Source of the DNA: Flavobacterium sp. CBA20B-1
Lineage (GTDB): Bacteria; Bacteroidota; Bacteroidia; Flavobacteriales; Flavobacteriaceae
Reading direction: 5' to 3'
Assembly (NCBI RefSeq): GCF_028473145.1
Contig: NZ_CP092370.1
Span: forward strand, 1-64,000
Length of the DNA: 64,000 bases
Position 1 is the stretch's first letter; each line of letters begins with the position of its first letter. The notes under the pieces were generated by a model that was not told where the DNA came from, did no database searches, and saw only the letters and a program-made list of their open reading frames with translations. Both the position numbers and the translations under genes were made by a program. Below are positions 26,773-35,829 of the stretch, in pieces.

Positions 26773-27354
26773 TTATTTTTTTCGCAACATATTGCTTTTC
26801 ATTTTACTAAAAAATTCTGGGGTAACACCTATAAATGATGCAATATATTTTTGAGGCAAGCAGTTTACAACCGTTGGATATTTTTGTAAAAACTTCTCAT
26901 AGCGTTCTTCGGCAGTCAAAGCCATTTTATCTAGCACTCGTTGCTGGTTGGCTACTAAATTATTCTCGGTTAAAATTCTAAAAAAGCGTTCTAATTTCGG
27001 CACTTTTGAATATAAATTTTCTACATCGGATTTTTGTAAAATTAAAACTTCGCATTCCTCAATCACATCCACATATAAAATCGCAGGTTTATCGGTTAAA
27101 TAACTATACATATCGGCCATCCACCAGCCCGGTGTTGCAAAACTTAAAATGTGAATCGTTCCGTTATCGTCGATTGTGTAACTGCGCAAAATGCCCTTTA
27201 AAACAAAAAAAGTGAAATGTGCTTCATCGCCGGGTTTTATAAGCATTGTTTTGTTTTTATAAGTGCCGCTACTGCATGCGTTTAAAACAATTTCTTCTTC
27301 TTTTTCAGTTAGCGATACGTGTTTTGCGATACTTTGCAATAAGAGACTTTTCAT
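26773..27354 (-). CDS. Crp/Fnr family transcriptional regulator
   Basis: A 193-residue regulator with an N-terminal cyclic-nucleotide-binding-like barrel (about 20-120; IKPGDEAHFTFFVLKGILRSY, VIEECEVLILQKSDVE) and a short C-terminal helix-turn-helix (QKYIASFIGVTPEFFSKMKS). No cysteine cluster of the Fnr type is visible. It lies upstream of the pirin-YceI pair on the same strand with a 108-base gap and is divergent from the GNAT gene, so either may be its target. Confidence 0.9.
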   Translation of the reverse strand: MKSLLLQSIAKHVSLTEKEEEIVLNACSSGTYKNKTMLIKPGDEAHFTFFVLKGILRSYTIDDNGTIHILSFATPGWWMADMYSYLTDKPAILYVDVIEECEVLILQKSDVENLYSKVPKLERFFRILTENNLVANQQRVLDKMALTAEERYEKFLQKYPTVVNCLPQKYIASFIGVTPEFFSKMKSNMLRKK

Positions 27355-27452
27355 AAAAACAATTTAGAATTTATTTTAGCATGATAAAAATAAGTAATAT
27401 GTATGAGATATACTTATTAATTTAGTATCTTGTTTTAAAATTTTGATTTCGT

Positions 27453-27902
27453 ATGTTAACATTCAAACAAATAAAAGTGGACGACGTTGTGGAAATGCGC
27501 CACCGCGTATTAAAAATAGGACAACCAGTTGAAACCTGTTATTTTGAAGGTGATTTAGATGAGGGAACCAAACATTTTGGTGCATTTTTAAACAACGAAT
27601 TGGTGGGAGCTGTAACAATGATGTTAAAAAACACCAACACCTATAAAGTACATCCGGTGTATCGGTTAACGGGATTATCGATTTTAGCAGAAAATCAAAA
27701 CAACAATATTGGTCGCAGGTTGTTGCATTTTGCCGAAGAATATATTTCTCGAAAAGGAACAGTTATGATTTGGTGTTTTGCCCGCGATTATGCCGTGCCT
27801 TTTTACAAAAAAAACGGATATCAATTAAATGTGCAGCAGGTGGTGATTCCACATATTGGTTCTCACAGAATAATGTTTAAATTTGTATCCAAAGAAGATT
27901 AG
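27453..27902 (+). CDS. GNAT family N-acetyltransferase
   Basis: A 149-residue acetyl-CoA-dependent acyltransferase. The acetyl-CoA motif A region reads YRLTGLSILAENQNNNIGRRLLHFAEEY (Q/RxxGxG/A variant QNNNIG) and the C-terminal strand WCFARDYAVPFYKKNGY is typical of GNATs. The substrate is unknown. The next gene starts 13 bases after it, suggesting co-transcription with the L,D-transpeptidase. Confidence 0.85.
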   Translation: MLTFKQIKVDDVVEMRHRVLKIGQPVETCYFEGDLDEGTKHFGAFLNNELVGAVTMMLKNTNTYKVHPVYRLTGLSILAENQNNNIGRRLLHFAEEYISRKGTVMIWCFARDYAVPFYKKNGYQLNVQQVVIPHIGSHRIMFKFVSKED

Positions 27903-27915
27903 CCAAAAAATTAAA

Positions 27916-29259
27916 ATGAACTGGAAAAAAATTATTATTGGGGCGTTGGTATTTTCTGCATGTACCACAAACCAAAATAACTTGGGCTTAACAAATGCAG
28001 AAAAAACATATAAAATAGAAAAAACATTATTTTTTGGGAAAGACAACAATATGGTTGATTTCTATACAAAAAATGATTTTGAAACCATTTGGAAAGACAG
28101 CATAAACCGCTCACAGCTTATATCTGCAATTATTGATAGCAGATACGATGCGGTTTTGCCTGAAAAATATCCATTGGCACAACTTATAAAAGCACACAAC
28201 AATTATAATAATTTATCGATTGCTGAGGTTAAAAAAGCCGATATTCATTTTACAGAAACCTTTTTTAGAATTGCCAAGCAATTATCCACAGGAAAAATTA
28301 ATCCAAAAAAAATGTATGGCGATTGGGAACCTTATCATCCTGAAATTGATTACAAAGAGATACTTAAAGAGTCGCTTGAAAACAACAGTATTTATGATGG
28401 TTTAGAGGAAATTAAACCTAAAAATAAATTGTATCTTTCTTATAAAAAAGCATTTGCAAAATATGTTCCAATAACCTCTAAAGACACATTGTCAGAAGAA
28501 GGGTTGTTGCGAAAAAAAGTGTGGGTGAATTTTGAACGAACCAAATGGATTCAACCCGATTTAGGCGATCATTATGTATGGGTAAATTTACCTGAATACC
28601 AACTGCATCTAATTGAAAATGGCGCAATCGTAGATACCCACAAAGTAATAATTGGCAAAAAAAGCCGTAGAACACCTGTTCTTTCTTCTACCTTTAACAG
28701 CATCATTATGAATCCTAAATGGACGGTTCCACCAACCATTTTAAAGAATGATTTAGTGCCGAAAGCAAGCGCAAATTTAGGCTATTTTGCTTCGAACCGA
28801 ATGCGTATTATCGATAAAAAAACGGGCAAGCAAGTTGCTCCTGAGAATTGGAATGCCGGGAACTATAACGCATACCGATATGTGCAAGAATCGGGTAGTT
28901 CGAATTCTTTAGGGCAAATTAAATTTAATTTTCCCAACAAACACATGGTTTATTTACACGACACCAACAATCGAACCCGCTTTGTAGAAAAATACCGTGC
29001 ATTAAGTTCGGGTTGTGTGCGCGTAGAAGATCCTTTTCGATTAGCTGAAAAAATTTTTAAGATCGAAGGGAGAAATATATCAAAAGCCGAAATGGATACA
29101 CTGGCTGTAGAAGCAAAGACCAAAAACTTTTCGTTAAATAAAAAAGTAAACGTCCATCAAGTGTACTTGACTGCGGTAATCAATGATGCAGGCGAAATAC
29201 AAATCTTAAACGACGTTTACTCTTTAGATAATAAATTGTATAAACAATTAATTCAATAA
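27916..29259 (+). CDS. L,D-transpeptidase, YcbB-like lipoprotein
   Basis: Periplasmic transpeptidase that forms 3-3 cross-links in peptidoglycan or attaches proteins to it. The ATG at 27916 gives 447 residues with lipobox FSAC. A YcbB-type N-terminal scaffold (about 70-200) precedes the YkuD catalytic domain with VNLPEYQLHLIENG, HDTNNRTRF and the active-site motif SSGCVRV (Cys367). An upstream in-frame start at 27883 would destroy the lipoprotein signal. Its 3' end overlaps that of a second transpeptidase gene on the other strand by 12 bases. Confidence 0.9.
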   Translation: MNWKKIIIGALVFSACTTNQNNLGLTNAEKTYKIEKTLFFGKDNNMVDFYTKNDFETIWKDSINRSQLISAIIDSRYDAVLPEKYPLAQLIKAHNNYNNLSIAEVKKADIHFTETFFRIAKQLSTGKINPKKMYGDWEPYHPEIDYKEILKESLENNSIYDGLEEIKPKNKLYLSYKKAFAKYVPITSKDTLSEEGLLRKKVWVNFERTKWIQPDLGDHYVWVNLPEYQLHLIENGAIVDTHKVIIGKKSRRTPVLSSTFNSIIMNPKWTVPPTILKNDLVPKASANLGYFASNRMRIIDKKTGKQVAPENWNAGNYNAYRYVQESGSSNSLGQIKFNFPNKHMVYLHDTNNRTRFVEKYRALSSGCVRVEDPFRLAEKIFKIEGRNISKAEMDTLAVEAKTKNFSLNKKVNVHQVYLTAVINDAGEIQILNDVYSLDNKLYKQLIQ

Positions 29260-30069
29260 GGAAGATTTAGTAAGATAGTCTTTTTTATCGGCATGAAATA
29301 TAAATAAACAACTTTCATCTTTTATAGTATTAATTATTTTAAAAGCCACTTCTTCTGGTAAAGCCGGGCAACCCAAGCTTCTACCTAAATAGCCTTGGTT
29401 TTTTCCTAAGTTTTCATTGGCGTAATCTGCGGCATGAATCACAATATCGCGTGCACGTGCATTGCTGTTAATTCCGGCTTCTAAACCATCTAAGCGCAAC
29501 GAAAGTCCGTGCTTACCCATGTATGTTTCTGCAGTGGCATAAAAACCTAAACTACTTTTGTATGATTCAGGCGTATTTGAAAAATCAGTAGCATATTCTT
29601 TACCACTGTTTCTGCCATGAGAAACCACTGTTTGATAAAGAATTTCGTGATTTTTCATATCAATCACCCACATTCTGCGTTCGGTTGATGACTTTGTAAA
29701 GTCTAAAATTGTAAGAATTTCTTTTTTAATTTTTCCTTGTTCTTTCAGTTTATAGTAGCCTTTAAAAGCTGCTGTAAAACTTTGCATTTCAGGTTTTTCG
29801 AAATTTTTCTCGTTTAAATCTAAATATTCGGATAAAACCATTTTATCAAAAGCACTTAGATTGCTCTCTGAAGAAGTTTTTGAATTCTTTTTTGTTACAG
29901 CAGCAATTTCTTTCGATTTTATTGTGGACGATTTTGTAACTACTGTAACTTTCTTTTTACCATTTCCGTTTCCATTTCCATTTCCATTGTTGTCTCCATT
30001 GGGGTTTGTGGTCATTGGTTTAAACGACAATAACCCCACCATCATTATAGGCAATAGTTTAAAATTCAT
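29248..30069 (-). CDS. Murein L,D-transpeptidase catalytic domain protein
   Basis: A 273-residue exported protein. The ATG at 30069 gives a signal peptide, then a low-complexity NGNGNGNGNGKKK linker, a helical segment, and the YkuD_2-type catalytic region with VSHGRNSGKEYATDFSNTP, IVIHAADYAN and GRSLGCPALP (Cys234). Upstream in-frame residues from 30168 precede the signal peptide and are probably not translated. It is convergent with the YcbB-like gene. Two unrelated transpeptidase types side by side suggest a joint role in cell-wall remodelling. Confidence 0.88.
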   Translation of the reverse strand: MNFKLLPIMMVGLLSFKPMTTNPNGDNNGNGNGNGNGKKKVTVVTKSSTIKSKEIAAVTKKNSKTSSESNLSAFDKMVLSEYLDLNEKNFEKPEMQSFTAAFKGYYKLKEQGKIKKEILTILDFTKSSTERRMWVIDMKNHEILYQTVVSHGRNSGKEYATDFSNTPESYKSSLGFYATAETYMGKHGLSLRLDGLEAGINSNARARDIVIHAADYANENLGKNQGYLGRSLGCPALPEEVAFKIINTIKDESCLFIFHADKKDYLTKSSLLN

Positions 30070-30220
30070 TGATGATATATTATATTGTTTGTAATTTGTG
30101 AACGTAAATATAAAAACTTTATTGTTAATCAAACTATTAATTGATGCTATAAGCGCAATATTTAACATTTTTTTGGAGTAAAATGTTAAAGAAATACCGT
30201 CATTTCTAAATTTCTATAAG

Positions 30221-30228
30221 TAAATTTG
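30221..30228 (+). promoter_or_regulatory. -7 promoter element of gpmI
   Basis: TAAATTTG, exact match to TAnnTTTG, 22 bases before the gpmI start. No TTG at standard spacing. Confidence 0.45.
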
Positions 30229-30250
30229 ACGAATAATACGATACTTAAAA

Positions 30251-31774
30251 ATGAACAAAAAAGTCCTTTTAATGATATTAGACGGTTGGGGAAATTCACC
30301 CGACCCCAAAGTTTCTGCAATTGATCATGCAAATACACCCTTCATAGATAGTTTATACAAAAAATATCCTTGGGCGCAATTGCGAACTGACGGTTTGAAT
30401 GTTGGTTTACCAGAAGGACAAATGGGAAATTCTGAAGTAGGACACATGAATCTTGGAGCAGGCAGAATTGTATATCAAGATTTAGCAAAGATAAACCTAG
30501 CCGTTCAAAACCAAACATTGAGTGCAGAACCCGTTTTGCAGGAAGCTTTTCAATATGCAAAAGTAAACAACAAACCGGTGCATTTTTTAGGATTGGTATC
30601 AAACGGAGGGGTGCACTCACATATCGATCATTTAATTGGCTTGCTAGATGCGGCAAACGATTTCGGTTTAAAAGATATTTTCGTTCATGCATTTACCGAT
30701 GGGCGCGACGTGGATCCAAAATCAGGTGCTGGTCATATTGATCGTTTGGTGAAACACATTAATAATACTTCTGCACAATTAGCCTCTGTTGTAGGTAGGT
30801 ATTATGCAATGGATCGAGATAAACGTTGGGATCGTGTAAAAAAAGCATATGATTTAGTAGTAAAAGGTATCGGAATGCCTTCTCACAATGCTGTTTTAAG
30901 CATTTCAGACATTTATCTGAATGAAATTACCGATGAATTCATTGAGCCAATCATAATGGTTGATGCAGCAAACAAGCCAGTTGCAACCATTCAAGAAGGT
31001 GATGTGGTGATTTTTTTTAATTTTAGAACCGACCGCGGCAGACAGTTAACCGAGGTGCTTTCGCAAAAAAGCTTGCCAGAGTTTGGGATGGAAAAATTAA
31101 ATTTATACTATGTGACTCTTACCAATTATGATGAAAGCTATCAGAATGTCAAAGTGGTTTACAATAAAGACAATGTTACCAACACTTTGGGTGAAGTTTT
31201 AGAAAGCGCTGGTAAAAAGCAAATTCGCATGGCCGAAACCGAAAAATATCCCCATGTAACATTTTTCTTTTCAGGTGGACGTGAAGAACCATTTGTAGGC
31301 GAATCCCGCATTTTATGTCCGTCGCCAAAAGTAGCCACTTACGATTTAAAACCCGAAATGAGTGCCTATGATTTAAAAGATGCTCTGCTTCCCGAATTAA
31401 ATAAAGGCGATGCAGATTTTATTGTGATTAATTTTGCAAATGGCGATATGGTGGGACATACCGGCAGTATGAGTGCCGCCATAAAAGCTTGTGAAACCGT
31501 AGATATTTGCACACAACAAGTGGTAGAAACAGCTGTTTTGAATAATTACACAGTTATTGTTTTGGCAGATCATGGCAATTGCGAAACCATGTTTAACGAA
31601 GACGGAAGTCCAAATACAGCCCACACCACAAATCCTGTTCCTGTAATTATAATCGATAAAGACATCAAAGAAATTCACAATGGTGTTTTGGCAGATGTTG
31701 CCCCAACTGTGCTAAAATTAATGGGTGTTTCACAACCACCCGTAATGACCGGAAATGTTTTGATTGAAGCTTAA
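30251..31774 (+). CDS. gpmI: 2,3-bisphosphoglycerate-independent phosphoglycerate mutase
   Basis: Glycolytic and gluconeogenic enzyme interconverting 3- and 2-phosphoglycerate. The 507-residue protein of standard length has the alkaline-phosphatase-like metal sites: MILDGWG near the start, GNSEVGHMNLGAGR with the phosphoserine S61, and VLADHGNCETM near residue 440. It also has the HSHIDHL and FTDGRDVDP segments. It is on the plus strand with its own promoter element, and map follows after 61 bases. Confidence 0.98.
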   Translation: MNKKVLLMILDGWGNSPDPKVSAIDHANTPFIDSLYKKYPWAQLRTDGLNVGLPEGQMGNSEVGHMNLGAGRIVYQDLAKINLAVQNQTLSAEPVLQEAFQYAKVNNKPVHFLGLVSNGGVHSHIDHLIGLLDAANDFGLKDIFVHAFTDGRDVDPKSGAGHIDRLVKHINNTSAQLASVVGRYYAMDRDKRWDRVKKAYDLVVKGIGMPSHNAVLSISDIYLNEITDEFIEPIIMVDAANKPVATIQEGDVVIFFNFRTDRGRQLTEVLSQKSLPEFGMEKLNLYYVTLTNYDESYQNVKVVYNKDNVTNTLGEVLESAGKKQIRMAETEKYPHVTFFFSGGREEPFVGESRILCPSPKVATYDLKPEMSAYDLKDALLPELNKGDADFIVINFANGDMVGHTGSMSAAIKACETVDICTQQVVETAVLNNYTVIVLADHGNCETMFNEDGSPNTAHTTNPVPVIIIDKDIKEIHNGVLADVAPTVLKLMGVSQPPVMTGNVLIEA

Positions 31775-31808
31775 TTGCTTTTCAAACCAATTTTCAAATG
31801 AAATTGAG

Positions 31809-31816
31809 TAAATTTG
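31809..31816 (+). promoter_or_regulatory. -7 promoter element of map
   Basis: TAAATTTG, exact match to TAnnTTTG, 19 bases before the map ATG. No -33 TTG at good spacing. Confidence 0.4.
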
Positions 31817-31835
31817 CACTTCAAATTTTTTTTAA

Positions 31836-32657
31836 ATGATTGTAATTAAAACAAAAGAAGAAATAGAAATTATGCGCCAAGCAGCCTTGTTGGTTTCTAA
31901 AGCTTTAGGAATGTTGGCTACAGAAATTAAACCAGGTGTTACTACCTTACATTTAGATAAATTAGCAGAACAATATATTAGAGATCACGGAGGTACACCC
32001 GGATTTTTAGGCTTATATGGATGCCCTTGCACCTTGCTAACAAGTGTGAACGAACAAATTGTTCACGGTTTGCCAACTAATCGGGCTTTAGAAGATGGCG
32101 ATGTGGTTTCTTGTGATTTAGGAGCCATTGTAAATGAATATTATGGCGACCATTGCTATACGTTTGAAGTGGGCGAAGTGGCACCCGAAACCAAAAAACT
32201 ATTACAAGTTACTAAAGAATCATTATATGTAGGTATTCGTGAATTCAAATTAGGAAATAGGGTAGAAGACGTAGGTGCTGCTATTCAACGCTATACTGAG
32301 AGTCACGGATATTCAGTAGTTCGGGAATTAGTAGGGCATGGATTGGGTAAAAAAATGCACGAAGAACCAAATATGCCAAACTACGGTAAAAAAGGTCGGG
32401 GAAAATTGTTTCAAGAAGGAATGACGGTGGCTATTGAACCAATGATCAACATGGGAACCAAAAACATCAAGCAACTAAAAGATGGTTGGACCATCGTTAC
32501 CCGCGACGGAAAACCTTCGGCACACTTTGAACACGATGTGGCTTTGGTTGACGGAAAACCCGAGTTACTTTCAACATTTGCCTATATCTACAAGGCCTTG
32601 GGAATAGTGTCGGATGAAGAAGAAGAGTTTCGTAAACAGCCTTTAGTTTTATCGTAA
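31836..32657 (+). CDS. map: Type I methionine aminopeptidase
   Basis: Cytoplasmic metalloenzyme that removes N-terminal methionine from new proteins. The 273-residue protein shows the family's metal and substrate residues: NEQIVHGLPT (His), CDLGAIVNEYYGDHCYTF (two Asp), VGHGLGKKMHEEPNMPNY (His), EPMINMG (Glu) and FEHDVALVDG. Its stop is immediately followed by the next start, so it is probably co-transcribed with the methyltransferase gene. Confidence 0.97.
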   Translation: MIVIKTKEEIEIMRQAALLVSKALGMLATEIKPGVTTLHLDKLAEQYIRDHGGTPGFLGLYGCPCTLLTSVNEQIVHGLPTNRALEDGDVVSCDLGAIVNEYYGDHCYTFEVGEVAPETKKLLQVTKESLYVGIREFKLGNRVEDVGAAIQRYTESHGYSVVRELVGHGLGKKMHEEPNMPNYGKKGRGKLFQEGMTVAIEPMINMGTKNIKQLKDGWTIVTRDGKPSAHFEHDVALVDGKPELLSTFAYIYKALGIVSDEEEEFRKQPLVLS

Positions 32658-33425
32658 ATGATTAAAAAAGTTTTTAAAACGATATTGAACACCATACCTC
32701 GCCCCATATTAATCAGGGCGAGTTATTTTGTTAGGCCCGTTTTGGCTTTTGCTTTAAAGGGCGATCGTTTTACAGATCCCATAGATGGCAAATCGTTTCA
32801 AACATTTCTGCCTTATGGTTACGGAACCCAGCGAAACAATGTGCTATCACCAAGTACACTTTCATTGGAACGACATCGATTGTTGTGGTTGTATCTTAAA
32901 AATGAAACAGATTTTTTTTCAAAGCAATTAAAAGTATTGCATTTTGCTCCCGAGCAAGCGTTTTACAAACGATTTAGAGCACAAAAAAACTTGGAATATA
33001 CCACCACCGATTTAGAATCGCCTTTAGCAGATGTGAAAGCGGATATTTGTAATTTGCCATTTAGCAATGATTCCTATGATGTGATTTTTTGTAACCACGT
33101 TTTAGAGCATATTCCAGATGATACCAAGGCAATGCAAGAACTATTCAGAGTTTTAAAACCAGGTGGAATGGCAATTTTGCAAATTCCGCAAGATTTATCT
33201 CGGCAAGAAACTTTTGAAGATCATTCCATAACTGATAAAGCAGAACGCGCAAAAATTTTTGGACAATATGATCATGTACGCATTTACGGACGAGATTATT
33301 TTGATAAATTACGAAGCATTGGTTTTAAAGTAAATGCCGTTGATTACACAGCGAAATTATCAAATGAAGAAGTAGAAAAATACTGCTTGGCAAAAGGAGA
33401 ACTGCTGCCCGTTTGTTTTAAATAA
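32658..33425 (+). CDS. Class I SAM-dependent methyltransferase
   Basis: A 255-residue protein with a Methyltransf_11-type fold. The SAM site is represented by LKVLHFAPEQAF, DLESPLADVKADICNLPF and the following NHVLEHIPDDTKAMQELFRVLKPGGMAILQIP. The N-terminal 40 residues are basic and hydrophobic. The substrate is unknown. It starts on the base after the map stop codon. Confidence 0.88.
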   Translation: MIKKVFKTILNTIPRPILIRASYFVRPVLAFALKGDRFTDPIDGKSFQTFLPYGYGTQRNNVLSPSTLSLERHRLLWLYLKNETDFFSKQLKVLHFAPEQAFYKRFRAQKNLEYTTTDLESPLADVKADICNLPFSNDSYDVIFCNHVLEHIPDDTKAMQELFRVLKPGGMAILQIPQDLSRQETFEDHSITDKAERAKIFGQYDHVRIYGRDYFDKLRSIGFKVNAVDYTAKLSNEEVEKYCLAKGELLPVCFK

Positions 33426-33449
33426 TAGATTAAAAATCTTTCCTAATTG

Positions 33450-33487
33450 AAAAAGGATTCCATTAATTTTACTGGAATCCTTTTTTT
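33450..33487. terminator. Terminator between convergent units
   Basis: AAAAAGGATTCCA (33450-33462) and TGGAATCCTTTTT (33473-33485), a perfect 13-bp stem with A- and T-tails, so it can act on both strands. It separates map-methyltransferase from the polysaccharide operon. Confidence 0.9.
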
Positions 33488-33510
33488 ATGAAATAATAAG
33501 GTGTTTTGCT

Positions 33511-35829
33511 TTATTTAATACCTAACATTTTTTTGATGAAAGATGTATTTTCAGCTTTGGCTCCGTATCCATATCCGTATCCATAACCATATCCTTTGGT
33601 AACATCTGAATCATTTAAAACAAATGTGAGTTTGTTTAATTTTTTGTCTTTGTATAATTCGTTTGGAATTCGAAGCATTTCTTTATCAATTTTGTTTGCT
33701 CTGACCACATAAATAGTGGCATCGGCATATTTACTAATCAATAAAGTATCGGTTACTAAACTTACAGGTGCTGTATCAACAATGATATAATCGTATTGGG
33801 ATTTTAACGTATCGAAAACTTCTTTGATTTTTTTACTCATTAAAATCTCTGTTGGATTTGGAGGAATAGAACCTGAAGATAAAACATCAAAATTTTCATA
33901 TCCTTCCACATTGCTAATGTATTCATTCAATGTTTTATTGTTTGAAGTTACATAATTTGAAATTCCCAAAGGATTTACTTTTAAATATTCGTATAATTTA
34001 GGGTTTCGTAAATCTAAACCCATTAATAATACTTTTTTACCCGACAGTGAGAAAGTAGCTGCTAAATTTGCAGATACAAAAGTTTTACCTTCTCCTGAGA
34101 TGGTTGAAGTTAAGAAAATAACTTTGCATTCATCTTCTGCTTTTTCAGAAAGTATAAAGTCTAAATTTGTTCGAACAATTCTTATTGCTTCGGCGGCACT
34201 CGATCGGCTGCTTATTTCCATTAAATAATCACTAGTTTCAGACGTTGGAATATCGCCCAAGAAAGGAATATTTGAATTGTCGGTAATATCAAATCTCGTC
34301 TTAATTTTGGTGTCTAATAGGTTTCTAACATAGATAACTATAAATGGTACAATGGCACCTAAAACCAAAGCGGCCAATAAGATAATCATTGTCTTTGGTG
34401 CCACAGGTTTGTCTGTTACAATAGCTTTGTCAATCACTTTGGCATTCAAATCAGTAGCTGCTAATGTAATATTGGTTTCTTCTCGTTTTTGAAGTAAGAA
34501 AAGATACAAAGCTTCTTTTACTTTTTGCTGACGATCGATAATTCTGAATTCTTTCTCTTGACGAGGTACTTGTGCAAGTTTTGCTTGCATTTCGTTTTCC
34601 TGACGTTTGTAGTCGTTTTTTACAATTTGTAGAGAACTTAAATTTCTGCGTAAGCTTGCCAGTAAGTTTGATTTTAAGGTTCTGATTTGCTCTTCTAGAA
34701 GAATGTATTTACTATTTTCCGAAGTAGCACTAATCGAAATTTTTTGTTTTTCTAGGATTAATTGGTTTATTTCTTGAATAAGGCTTTCAGAACCAGCATC
34801 ATCTGTAAGTAAACCTCCAGGTACTAAATCATCTTTTTTTGCTTTACTTACATGACTTATTAAGCTGTTTACAATATTTATTTTAGTTTCGTTTTCTAAT
34901 ACCGATTTTTCAAAAGTAGATAAATTGTCTAAATACAATTTTACCTCTGTTTCTATATCCGATAAATTGTTGGCGTTTTTATAACCTTCAACTTGCGACT
35001 CCACATCACCTAATTCAGTACCAATTAGTTTTAATCGATCCGAAATGAAATTTGCAGTATTTTCAGAAATAAAACGTTTGTCTTTAATACCTCCTAGATT
35101 ATAGTTATGCACTAATGTATTTAAAAAATCAGCAGCTTTTTGTGGAGTTTGATCTACAATTGAAACATCTATAACACTTGAAGTTTTACTTGCTGGCGCC
35201 ACACTTAATATGTTTCGATAATTTTCTGCTAACTGCATTTTAGGAAATACATTTACCTTAATTTCAGTTAACTTGTTTAATGTTGCCTTCTTCTTTACTA
35301 CAAAAGCTCCATATTCTGTACTTATGTTTTTATTAAATGAGGCTGTTCCTAACTTTGTATCATTCACCACAGCTTCAAAATTGTTTCCTTTAATATTATG
35401 TAGTTCAATGGTGACAGGCTTAGAAATAGCATCATTATTCCACAATACTTCAATGGGTGATTTTTTGTATAAGTCTTTCTCAATAACTTCAGAAACATCT
35501 ACATATTGAATGTTTAAGTTTAATGAGTCTAAGGTGTTGTAAATTAAGGTTCTAGATTTTAGAATCTCTACTTCGTTTTCTATGTTATTTTTTGAATTAC
35601 CTAGTAAACCAGCTTCTGAAAAAGCACTTAACTGATTGGCTAAATCATTGCTTTTTTCATCTTTGATTAAGATTTTTGTAGCAATGTTATAACTTTTAGG
35701 GGTAAATTTTAAATAGGTAAACGCCAAAATAAGTGCTATAAAAACACTTAATACAAACCAACGCCAATGCGCTAAATACTTAAATAACTCTTCTTTTAAG
35801 TTAATTACGTTGTCTTTATCTTCTGTCAT
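33511..35829 (-). CDS. Wzc-like polysaccharide co-polymerase / BY-kinase
   Basis: Inner-membrane tyrosine autokinase that controls chain length and export of surface polysaccharide. The 772-residue protein has a Wzz domain with two membrane helices (about 25-45 and 495-515) around a long coiled-coil periplasmic part. The cytoplasmic kinase has Walker A ISGEGKT, the A-prime motif VLLMGLDLRNPKL and Walker B IIVDTAPVS. The C-terminal tyrosine cluster is GYGYGYGYGYG. It is the last gene of the minus-strand run and overlaps the wza-like gene by one base. Confidence 0.93.
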   Translation of the reverse strand: MTEDKDNVINLKEELFKYLAHWRWFVLSVFIALILAFTYLKFTPKSYNIATKILIKDEKSNDLANQLSAFSEAGLLGNSKNNIENEVEILKSRTLIYNTLDSLNLNIQYVDVSEVIEKDLYKKSPIEVLWNNDAISKPVTIELHNIKGNNFEAVVNDTKLGTASFNKNISTEYGAFVVKKKATLNKLTEIKVNVFPKMQLAENYRNILSVAPASKTSSVIDVSIVDQTPQKAADFLNTLVHNYNLGGIKDKRFISENTANFISDRLKLIGTELGDVESQVEGYKNANNLSDIETEVKLYLDNLSTFEKSVLENETKINIVNSLISHVSKAKKDDLVPGGLLTDDAGSESLIQEINQLILEKQKISISATSENSKYILLEEQIRTLKSNLLASLRRNLSSLQIVKNDYKRQENEMQAKLAQVPRQEKEFRIIDRQQKVKEALYLFLLQKREETNITLAATDLNAKVIDKAIVTDKPVAPKTMIILLAALVLGAIVPFIVIYVRNLLDTKIKTRFDITDNSNIPFLGDIPTSETSDYLMEISSRSSAAEAIRIVRTNLDFILSEKAEDECKVIFLTSTISGEGKTFVSANLAATFSLSGKKVLLMGLDLRNPKLYEYLKVNPLGISNYVTSNNKTLNEYISNVEGYENFDVLSSGSIPPNPTEILMSKKIKEVFDTLKSQYDYIIVDTAPVSLVTDTLLISKYADATIYVVRANKIDKEMLRIPNELYKDKKLNKLTFVLNDSDVTKGYGYGYGYGYGAKAENTSFIKKMLGIK
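33562..33591. repeat. Hexanucleotide repeat encoding the Wzc Tyr-Gly tail
   Basis: Five 6-base units (TCCGTA/TCCATA/ACCATA on the plus strand) encode five Tyr-Gly pairs in the autophosphorylation tail. A change in unit number would keep the frame and alter the number of tyrosines. Confidence 0.8.

Noticed and set aside
28282-28290. TTATCCACA, a perfect DnaA box, as an origin signal
   Set aside because: Single copy inside a coding sequence with no cluster or AT-rich unwinding region.
30070-30168. 33-codon N-terminal extension of the second transpeptidase
   Set aside because: It precedes a clear signal peptide starting at 30069 and has no independent support.
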